Of a stretch of 42,659 nucleotides of DNA, positions 32,497-38,787 are shown piece by piece. The DNA comes from Bacteroidales bacterium UBA6828 (GTDB taxonomy: Bacteria; Bacteroidota; Bacteroidia; Bacteroidales; Paludibacteraceae): NCBI GenBank assembly GCA_002452095.1, contig DKEG01000004.1, forward strand, positions 1 through 42,659, given 5' to 3'. The translations under genes and the position numbers were made by a program. Position 1 is the first letter of the stretch. The number at the start of each line of letters is the position of its first letter. The notes under the pieces were generated by a model. That model did no database searches. It had not been told where the DNA came from and saw nothing but the letters and a program-made list of their open reading frames with translations.

Positions 32497-32508
32497 GTTA
32501 GTTTATTA

Positions 32509-32546
32509 GTTGAGAGTTGAAAGTTGAGAGAAGTTGAGAGTTAATA
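32509..32546. repeat. Heptanucleotide repeat before engB
   Basis: GTTGAGA, GTTGAAA, GTTGAGA, a three-base interruption, GTTGAGA and GTTAATA in plus orientation. It occupies most of the cstA-engB gap and ends 13 bases before the engB start codon. Confidence 0.75.
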
Positions 32547-32553
32547 GGGTGTA

Positions 32554-34074
32554 TTATCTGCACGTCCCCCTCTCTGAGGGGGCTTGGGGGAGTCGGAGTC
32601 GGAGTTTCGCCCAGCAGATAAAGCCGATAAGGCAGGCAAGGGTGATGACCCCTGCGGCACAATAGCCTGTCCATCGCCACTCTACGGGCAAGTGAAAACC
32701 CTCCGGAGCGATAAGGATATAACTCGACGACACCATTGTCATAAAAAGTGCAGGAACAAGCGAGATGACATATCCGAAGCGGGTATGATGCTGCTTATAG
32801 AGCCAGACAGTACCTGCCCAAAGGGTAAACACCGCCAAAGTCTGGTTGGTCCACGCAAAGTACCGCCATACGATATCGAAATCCACGAAGACCATACCGA
32901 ACACGCACAGAAACAGCGGAATGGCTATCATCAACCGTTTGCCGATACGGCGTTGGTCTAGGTGCAGAAAATCGGCTACAATGAGTCGTGCCGAGCGCAG
33001 AGCGGTATCGCCCGAAGTGATAGGTGCTGCAATAACCCCCACTATCGCCAATATGCCCCCCACGGCTCCGAGCCACGAATGGGCAACCCTGTCCACCACC
33101 AGCGCAGCGATGTTCTCGCCGGGGTGCTGTGCCGCAAACGCCTGCAAACCGTCAATGCCATAGAGCCCTTTTTCGGGGTCGGCAAAGAATGTCCCCGCAG
33201 CAGAAGCCCAAATCAAAGCCAGTATCCCCTCTGCCACCATTGCACCGTAAAAAATCCACCGCCCCTGCCGCTCATTGGTGATACAACGTGCCATCAGCGG
33301 CGACTGTGTACCATGGAAACCCGAGATAGCCCCGCAGGCGATACTGACAAACATCATCGGGAAAAGCGGCAGTCCGTTGGTCTGACGGTTCTGCAGTCCG
33401 TCGGTCAGTTCGGGCATCTCCCCGCCGTGCCAACCGAGCATAACCACCATAATCCCCAATCCCATAAAGAGCAGCACTGCCCCGAAAATCGGGTAAAAAC
33501 GCCCGATAAGTTTATCAACGGGAAGTATGGTAGCGAATATATAATAGGCAAAGATGATAAGTACCCACACGATAGGTATGGCATGGGCTTGAAAAGACAT
33601 CTCGGGCAACCCGCACAGTCCTTGCAGTAGGGTGGCTGGACCGGACAAAAACGTGGTTGTCAGCAAAACGAGCAGCACAAGCGACAGCACACGCATAAAA
33701 ACTTTGATACCTTTTCCCAGTTCATCACCGATGATGTCGGGCAGCGAGGCACCGCCTTTGCGTACGGAGAGCATACCCGACAGATAGTCGTGTACGCCAC
33801 CCGCAAAGATCGTTCCGAACACTATCCACAAAAACGCCGAAGGACCGAAAAATATACCCATTATTGCACCGAAGATAGGTCCCAATCCTGCGATATTGAG
33901 AAATTGTACCAGAAATATCCGCCACGGTTTCATCGGGACATAGTCCACACCGTCGGTTTTGGTGAGTGCAGGCGTCTGTGCTTTCGCATCTATACCAAAA
34001 ACTCGCTCCACAAGTGTGCCATAGAGCGCAAAACCGACCACCAGGGCAATCAAACAAAGTATAAAAGTAATCAT
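32554..34074 (-). CDS. cstA: Carbon starvation protein CstA family transporter
   Basis: 506 residues with about thirteen membrane helices. PMKPWRIFLVQFLNIAGLGP, GTIFAGGVHDYLSGMLSVR and the SGFHGTQSP segment are characteristic. CstA imports peptides or pyruvate under starvation. The ATG at 34074 follows the promoter; a longer GTG start at 34110 lies within the promoter box and is rejected. The last dozen codons are read from a GC-rich hairpin (CCCCCTC-TCT-GAGGGGG at 32566-32582), giving PQAPSERGTCR, which looks like repeat-derived sequence added to the C-terminus. Confidence 0.93.
   Translation of the reverse strand: MITFILCLIALVVGFALYGTLVERVFGIDAKAQTPALTKTDGVDYVPMKPWRIFLVQFLNIAGLGPIFGAIMGIFFGPSAFLWIVFGTIFAGGVHDYLSGMLSVRKGGASLPDIIGDELGKGIKVFMRVLSLVLLVLLTTTFLSGPATLLQGLCGLPEMSFQAHAIPIVWVLIIFAYYIFATILPVDKLIGRFYPIFGAVLLFMGLGIMVVMLGWHGGEMPELTDGLQNRQTNGLPLFPMMFVSIACGAISGFHGTQSPLMARCITNERQGRWIFYGAMVAEGILALIWASAAGTFFADPEKGLYGIDGLQAFAAQHPGENIAALVVDRVAHSWLGAVGGILAIVGVIAAPITSGDTALRSARLIVADFLHLDQRRIGKRLMIAIPLFLCVFGMVFVDFDIVWRYFAWTNQTLAVFTLWAGTVWLYKQHHTRFGYVISLVPALFMTMVSSSYILIAPEGFHLPVEWRWTGYCAAGVITLACLIGFICWAKLRLRLPQAPSERGTCR
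32566..32582. repeat. Triloop hairpin at the end of cstA
   Basis: CCCCCTC, TCT, GAGGGGG: a seven-pair stem with a three-base loop overlapping the last codons of cstA. It could end or attenuate transcription before engB, but no T-run follows on the minus strand. Confidence 0.5.
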
Positions 34075-34099
34075 TTTCGTGGTATTCAAAACACAGCCG

Positions 34100-34131
34100 C
34101 AAAGGTACACAATTTTTCCGACTTATGCAAA
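34100..34131 (-). promoter_or_regulatory. Promoter of the cstA-engB-SBP unit
   Basis: On the minus strand: TTTG (complement of 34128-34131), 20-base spacer, TACCTTTG (complement of 34100-34107). ATG 34074 is about 20 bases past the expected start of transcription. Confidence 0.75.
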
Positions 34132-34135
34132 TCGA

Positions 34136-34365
34136 TATGACTATGCTCTGTATGGGAGACGACGCGTCCCGCGTCGTTATGCGCCGCAGGCGCACTGAGT
34201 ACCATAGCGGAAGCACATCCCCGTGGCTTAAGTAGAACTCCTTATCGTCCCGCATCGTTATCGTCGCATATACGTTTTATCATGTCTTTTTTATGGCATT
34301 TAGAGGCTGTTTTGAGAACTTTTGTATTATTTCCCCATTGTTTCATTATTTAATGCGGTTGCCAT
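34136..34365 (+). repeat. R1 mosaic hairpin repeat, copy B
   Basis: Fills the space between the divergent cstA and ribF promoters. Hairpins: GACGACGCG-TCC-CGCGTCGTT (34158-34178) and TGCGCC-GCA-GGCGCA (34180-34194). It then has AGTAGAACTCCTTATCGTCCCG as in copies C and D, and the AT-rich tail with TTTTGAGAACT and GCGGTTGCC shared with copy C. It lacks the hairpins CGCGGACG and TCGGC found in copy C. Confidence 0.75.
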
Positions 34366-34382
34366 CGATTAGCGAGATGCCA

Positions 34383-34414
34383 TTTGTGTATATCGCAAAA
34401 AAGCAGTACCTTTG
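34383..34414 (+). promoter_or_regulatory. Promoter of ribF
   Basis: TTTG 34383-34386, a 20-base spacer, TACCTTTG 34407-34414. It excludes the ATG at 34293 and supports ATG 34449. Confidence 0.75.
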
Positions 34415-34448
34415 CAAACAGAATCAAGGTACAAAAAAAGAGTCTGTA

Positions 34449-35333
34449 ATGCCCCGTATTGCTACGATAGGTTTTTTCGACGGTGTCCATCTCGGGCATC
34501 GGTATGTGTTTCAAAGTCTGCTCTGCAAAGCAAAAGAACAGCATTTAGAGCCGTTGATTATTACGTTCCGCCAGCACCCGCGCGAGGTGTTGCAGGACGG
34601 CTATGTACCCGAACTGCTGACCACATTAGCAGAGCGCAAGACACTGTTGGAAACCTATGCCGAAACACTCGTCCTTGACTTTGGCGATATATACAGGCTC
34701 ACGGCGGAGCAGTTTATGACCTATTTGCACGACAGATACGATGTGCGGGCGATACTGATGGGCTATGACCACCGGTTCGGCAGCGACGGATTGTCTTCGT
34801 TTGACGACTATGCCCAAGCAGGCGAACAGGCGGGCATATGGGTTGAGCAGTTGCCGCAGTATATGCCGCAGGTGCCTTCCGCCGGAGACGGGCTGCCCCA
34901 ACATGTCAGTTCCACCGAGATACGAATGTTGCTGCAAACGGGGAAAATTGTTGATGCCAACGAGTTGCTGGGCTATCCATATACCCTCACGGGCAAGGTG
35001 ATACACGGAAATGCCATCGGGCGTGAATTAGGTTTCCCGACCGCCAATATACGCTTGTCGGATGCGCATAAGTTAGTACCCGAAGAGGGAGTATATAAGG
35101 CAGAGGCATTTGTTTTTAACGAATGGCACAAGGCAGTACTCAACATCGGCTGTAATCCGACCATAGGCAACCCAAACCGGACACTGGAGGTACATATCAT
35201 CGGTTATCACAACGATTTGTACGGACAAGAGATACGGGTCAGGCTGCTGAGTCGTCTGCGCGGTGAACAACGTTTTGCCGACAGGGCAGCACTGGCAGCG
35301 CAGATACAGCGGGACATAGCCGCCTGCCGTTGA
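34449..35333 (+). CDS. ribF: Bifunctional riboflavin kinase/FAD synthetase
   Basis: 294 residues from ATG 34449. The N-terminal nucleotidyltransferase half starts IATIGFFDGVHLGHRYVF (the HxGH-like site) and contains FDDYAQAGEQAGI and SSTEIRMLLQTGKI. The C-terminal kinase half has GRELGFPTANI and NIGCNPTIGN followed by LEVHI. It converts riboflavin to FMN and then FAD. Its stop codon directly abuts the stop codon of the convergent DAHP synthase gene (zero bases between). Confidence 0.95.
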   Translation: MPRIATIGFFDGVHLGHRYVFQSLLCKAKEQHLEPLIITFRQHPREVLQDGYVPELLTTLAERKTLLETYAETLVLDFGDIYRLTAEQFMTYLHDRYDVRAILMGYDHRFGSDGLSSFDDYAQAGEQAGIWVEQLPQYMPQVPSAGDGLPQHVSSTEIRMLLQTGKIVDANELLGYPYTLTGKVIHGNAIGRELGFPTANIRLSDAHKLVPEEGVYKAEAFVFNEWHKAVLNIGCNPTIGNPNRTLEVHIIGYHNDLYGQEIRVRLLSRLRGEQRFADRAALAAQIQRDIAACR

Positions 35334-36338
35334 TTATTCCTGCCGTTTCAGGCTTTCGCGGTGTATCTCACGGAAGATATTCTCCACCAAATCTGTGGAA
35401 ATCTCATTTTGTTTTGCCCATTCCGTCCGTCTGCGCAGTATATCCTCAAAACGCCCTTGTTGCAACGGAGGGGTGTTGTGTGCTTTCTTCCATTCGCCGA
35501 TACGCCGGCTTACCTCCATACGTTGGGCTATACAATCCCACAGCCTATCGTCTATCTCATCTATCTCCGCCCGCAACCATTGCAACTCGGTTTGCTCAGT
35601 AGAAATGTATGGCATCGGATAGGTGTCCGTTAGTTCCTTCAGTTGCATCGGTGTGATCTGCTGCCGGGCGTCCGATAGTGCCTCGCGGGGGGCAATATGC
35701 GTTTCTATCATCGCCCCGTCAAATGCCAAATCGTGCGCATAATGCATCAAAGGCATAATTTTGTCCGCAGAGCCTCCCAGATGGCTCGGATCCAAGAGCA
35801 AGGGAATATCGGGACGTGCCAGCCGCAGCGTATGCGCCATTGCCCAACATGGGCGGTGCCCGCAACCACGGTGTATCGCCAGCACAGGAACGCCGGCACG
35901 TTCTATACGCTCTATGTCTCCCAACCAGAGTTGTACATCCTCGTTCACAGGATTCTTGACCATCACTCCGCGCAACTGTTCACGCTTCGGGTGATGCCAA
36001 ATAGCGTCCGCCAACTGCTGCACCAAAATAGGATTGGCAGTGCTGCGGGCACCCAACCACAGATAATCAATACCCGCCGCCATCGCCTGTACTGTATGTT
36101 CAACTGTTGCCACCTCGGTCGCCACTGCCATACCGGTCTCCTCCTTCACCTCTTGCAACCACAGCAGGGCTTCCTCCCCCACCCCTTGGAAGGTATTCGG
36201 ATTCGTACGCGGTTTCCATACCCCCGCACGGAAAACAATACGATTTCCCAACAGGGAAACAATCTCACAGGCGGTTCCTACCACTTGTGCTCGGCTCTCG
36301 GCGGCACAGGGTCCCGCTATTAGAAAAGATATTGCCAT
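35334..36338 (-). CDS. DAHP synthase fused to chorismate mutase
   Basis: 334 residues from ATG 36338. Another in-frame ATG at 36374 would add twelve residues not seen in the family; either is possible. The N-terminal barrel (about 1-245) is a class of 3-deoxy-7-phosphoheptulonate synthase: FLIAGPCAAESRAQV, FRAGVWKPRTNPNTFQGVG, TEVATVEHTVQAM, PVLAIHRGCGHRP and PLLLDPSHLGGSADKI. The C-terminal part (about 255-334) is an AroQ chorismate mutase (LRAEIDEIDDRLWDCIAQRM). It joins the first shikimate step with the first step of Phe/Tyr synthesis, a fusion typical of Bacteroidota. Confidence 0.93.
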   Translation of the reverse strand: MAISFLIAGPCAAESRAQVVGTACEIVSLLGNRIVFRAGVWKPRTNPNTFQGVGEEALLWLQEVKEETGMAVATEVATVEHTVQAMAAGIDYLWLGARSTANPILVQQLADAIWHHPKREQLRGVMVKNPVNEDVQLWLGDIERIERAGVPVLAIHRGCGHRPCWAMAHTLRLARPDIPLLLDPSHLGGSADKIMPLMHYAHDLAFDGAMIETHIAPREALSDARQQITPMQLKELTDTYPMPYISTEQTELQWLRAEIDEIDDRLWDCIAQRMEVSRRIGEWKKAHNTPPLQQGRFEDILRRRTEWAKQNEISTDLVENIFREIHRESLKRQE

Positions 36339-36469
36339 AACGGCTAACTGACCTGTTACTATTAGCGTTGCCAACTATCTGAACAACTGCCAATGTTATA
36401 AACAACTACTTTTTGCGGAGAGGAAAGTATCGGCAATGCTACCACGCCCGCATCTGTATTTTTAGACTG

Positions 36470-36501
36470 CAAAATTACACAAAATATCTCAATACACCAA
36501 A
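36470..36501 (-). promoter_or_regulatory. Promoter of the DAHP synthase/chorismate mutase gene
   Basis: On the minus strand: TTTG (complement of 36498-36501), 20-base spacer, TAATTTTG (complement of 36470-36477). The leader is about 130 bases, long enough for attenuation; no leader peptide rich in aromatic residues was recognised. Confidence 0.7.
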
Positions 36502-36548
36502 TCCGAACACATCATCCCATAGCAACCGCATCAAAATTGTATATTATT

Positions 36549-36838
36549 CCGGGGGCGCGGACGCCCCGTCCGCGGTCGGTTTGCCACAAACCGTATGACT
36601 ATGCTACGCACTTGGGAGACGTGAAGCGTAAGGCGGATGTGCGCAGCACACTGAGTGCCGAAGCAACACGAAAGCCTGTGGCTTGAGTAGAACTCCTTAT
36701 CGTCCCGCGTCGTTATCGGCTTCGCCGAACCACATATACGTTTCAATATGTCTTTTTGATAGCACGTAATGCTATTTTGAGAACTATTGTGCTGTTTTTA
36801 TATTGTTTCATTACTATTTTGACGCGGTTGCCCTGACA
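36549..36838 (+). repeat. R1 mosaic hairpin repeat, copy C
   Basis: The longest copy. Hairpins with three-base loops: CGCGGACG-CCC-CGTCCGCG (36556-36574), CGGTTTG-CCA-CAAACCG (36577-36593), TGTGC-GCA-GCACA (36638-36650), AAGCC-TGT-GGCTT (36672-36684), GAGT-AGA-ACTC (36685-36695), TCGGC-TTC-GCCGA (36716-36728). An AT-rich tail ends in GCGGTTGCCCTGAC. The whole spacer 36339-37664 has no gene; it holds the DAHP promoter, copies C and D and two tandem arrays. Confidence 0.8.
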
Positions 36839-36944
36839 TCATCCGACATCCCTGTGACAATCTTTATCAATATCCGACAAATGTCCGGATTGGGTGTATT
36901 GTTACGCTCCATACCCCACAATGACAATATGATGCCTCCCCCAT

Positions 36945-37071
36945 CTTTTACCCTCCATCTTTTACCCTCCATCTACCCTCCATCTACCCTCCATTTACGC
37001 TCCGTTTACCCTCCATTTACGCTCCATTTACGCTCCATTTACGCTCCGTTTACCCTCCATTTACTCTCGTG
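36945..37071. repeat. Tandem array: two 14-bp and nine 11-bp units
   Basis: Two CTTTTACCCTCCAT units, then nine 11-bp units alternating CTACCCTCCAT, TTACGCTCCAT/CCGT and TTACCCTCCAT, the last one degenerate. The 14-bp units are an 11-bp unit with three extra T-rich bases. It lies between R1 copies C and D. Confidence 0.9.
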
Positions 37072-37081
37072 CTGATAAGCA

Positions 37082-37103
37082 TAGGTGATTCTTAGGTGAT
37101 TCA
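37082..37103. repeat. 11-bp tandem repeat, two units
   Basis: TAGGTGATTCT followed by TAGGTGATTCA. It is related to the reverse complement of the pair at 13873-13894 and stands before R1 copy D as that pair stands beside copy E. Confidence 0.7.
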
Positions 37104-37124
37104 GCCGTCAATCCCGATGTTTAC

Positions 37125-37370
37125 ACGAGAGTTGGCACCGGCCTTCACAGGTGACGCAGATGCTACGGCTTCCCTGCAAACCATAGTCGGGGACGCGGGC
37201 GCCCCGCCCGCGGTCGGTTTGCCACAAACCGTATGACTATGCTATGCACTTGGGAGACGTGAAGCGTAAGGCAGGTGTGCGCAGCGCACTGAGTGCCGAA
37301 GCGAAACGAAAGCCTATGGCTTGAGTAGAACTCCTTATCGTCCCGCGTCGTTATCGGCTTTGCCGAACTA
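37125..37370 (+). repeat. R1 mosaic hairpin repeat, copy D
   Basis: Begins GAGAGTTGGCACC and matches the reverse strand of copy A through ACGCAGATGCTACGG and TTCCCTGCAAACCAT. Hairpins: CGCGGGCG-CCC-CGCCCGCG (37194-37212), CGGTTTG-CCA-CAAACCG (37215-37231), TGTGC-GCA-GCGCA (about 37276-37288), AAGCC-TAT-GGCTT (about 37310-37322), GAGT-AGA-ACTC, TCGGC-TTT-GCCGA (about 37354-37366). It ends at GCCGAAC, lacking the AT-rich tail of copies B and C. Confidence 0.8.
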
Positions 37371-37545
37371 TTATAAATCCGCCTTATGAGTTCCATCCGC
37401 CCTGAAAAAATACACTCTCCCTATAACCACATCTATTGACTAACAGGTTGTTCTGCATACTCTGTCGAGAGCATAACGATAGAATGTGAATGTTGTAGCA
37501 TAGGGCATACACACCCGTTATTATGTTTTATAACATATAATAAAA

Positions 37546-37577
37546 TTTGTATATATCCCCTAAAAGCAGTACCTTTG
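37546..37577 (+). promoter_or_regulatory. Promoter of the second secreted-protein operon
   Basis: TTTG 37546-37549, a 20-base spacer, TACCTTTG 37570-37577. The leader to ATG 37665 is about 80 bases. Confidence 0.75.
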
Positions 37578-37664
37578 CACCGTTTTTGTAGAAAAACTGA
37601 CACATTTTGCAGCCGCTACAAATAACATACAACTAATATACTAACCTCTAAATTCTAATTTATC

Positions 37665-38711
37665 ATGAAGAAACTGTTCACTTTCTTTGTGCTGTGTTTG
37701 GCAGCACTCTCTCTCAACGCCGCTGACTATTATGTAGCAGGTACGATCCCCGGCATTTCTTGGGACAACCGGGGCGAAATGGTAAAAGACGGCAATGTCT
37801 ATACCTACACGTGGACTGCCACCGCTGACGGCACATACGAGTTCAAAATTACAGCCTGTGCTACCGGATGGGACTGCACCAACTATGGTAATGAGACGGG
37901 TAATAATATCGTCTTCTCCTGCAAAACCGGCGATGTAGTAGTCATTGCTTTCGATCCCGCCATCCCAAGTATCACGGTAAGCGGTAATACGGAAACACCC
38001 GTTACGGACATCAAGTATTACGTGGCTGGTACGCTCCCCGGTTGCGAATGGAACCCTACATCGCAAGAGATGACGCAAGACAGCGAAAACAAGAACCTGT
38101 GGAAATATACGTTTACTGCCGAGGCTGCTTCCTACGAATTTAAAATTACGCAAGGGACATGGGCTATACAATATAACAAAAATAACATTGACGAGAACTC
38201 GCCAATCGCACTTAGTGCCAACGAAGAGAACGTGAAAGTAACTTTCGCCGCTGGACAGGCTGCTATCATCTTCAATGCCGAGACCAAAAAAATTTCTGCC
38301 AGTCAGCAAGGACAAGGTGAAACACCGATTGCTTCCGCCTACTTTATCAAACACCCGTTTGAAAACAACAACTGGGAATGGCGAGAACTGAGTCCCAATG
38401 CAGACAAAACCGTTTGGACATTAAACGCCACCTATGGCGGTGCCGGCTGCAATTGGAATACCGAAGCAAGTGATACCAACGCACAGTGGATTGCATCGCC
38501 CCAATTGGTAGGCGATCCGCAAGTAGGCGATCAGGTTACATTCTCTCTTGACCCTGTTGCAGGAACCATCACTATTACCAAAGACAACTCACAAACCGCT
38601 CTTAATAATACAAACCTGCAAACGGTTGCCACCAAACTGGTACGCAACGGCGCGGTTTATATCCTCCGCAACGGTATATTGTACACCACCACAGGACAAA
38701 TAGCAAAATAA
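37665..38711 (+). CDS. Secreted protein with X25-like carbohydrate-binding repeats
   Basis: 348 residues. Signal peptide (MKKLFTFFVLCLAALSLNA). Two clear repeats start YYVAGTIPG (about 20-105) and YYVAGTLPG (about 117-205), each with a Trp-rich strand and a YEFKIT strand; this is the layout of X25 domains of pullulanases and SusE/F-like starch binders. A third, divergent repeat spans about 222-310. The C-terminus KLVRNGAVYILRNGILYTTTG matches the short motif of endonuclease I and the second IgGFc paralogue. It has its own promoter and is followed by a 16-bp hairpin and the STN-OmpA gene. Glycan binding at the surface is inference. Confidence 0.8.
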   Translation: MKKLFTFFVLCLAALSLNAADYYVAGTIPGISWDNRGEMVKDGNVYTYTWTATADGTYEFKITACATGWDCTNYGNETGNNIVFSCKTGDVVVIAFDPAIPSITVSGNTETPVTDIKYYVAGTLPGCEWNPTSQEMTQDSENKNLWKYTFTAEAASYEFKITQGTWAIQYNKNNIDENSPIALSANEENVKVTFAAGQAAIIFNAETKKISASQQGQGETPIASAYFIKHPFENNNWEWRELSPNADKTVWTLNATYGGAGCNWNTEASDTNAQWIASPQLVGDPQVGDQVTFSLDPVAGTITITKDNSQTALNNTNLQTVATKLVRNGAVYILRNGILYTTTGQIAK

Positions 38712-38731
38712 GTTAAGTACTGACCCTTATC

Positions 38732-38773
38732 ACTTATTCTCCGAGTTGAGAAACTGCAACTCGGAGAATAAGT
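38732..38773. repeat. Perfect 16-bp inverted repeat between two operon genes
   Basis: ACTTATTCTCCGAGTT (38732-38747) and AACTCGGAGAATAAGT (38758-38773) pair fully around a ten-base loop. It ends 14 bases before ATG 38788. No T-run follows, so it may be an RNA stabiliser, processing site or translation control element rather than a terminator. Confidence 0.85.
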
Positions 38774-38787
38774 CTTGTATAATAGCA

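Noticed and set aside
32498..32680. Small proline-rich minus-strand ORF between engB and cstA
   Set aside because: It is the out-of-frame reading of the cstA 3' end, the GC hairpin and the heptamer repeat.
36945..37071. CRISPR-like array
   Set aside because: Units of 11 or 14 bp follow each other without spacers and no cas genes are present, so it is a tandem repeat.
36531..37396. Two minus-strand ORFs (36531-36746 and 37163-37396) that share the peptide TTRDDKEFYSSHRLS, and related frames in copies A and B
   Set aside because: They are translations of the R1 repeat. The shared peptide comes from the conserved DNA around GGAGTTCTACTC; frames are short, differ in ends, and have no start signals. 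They should not be annotated as a protein family.
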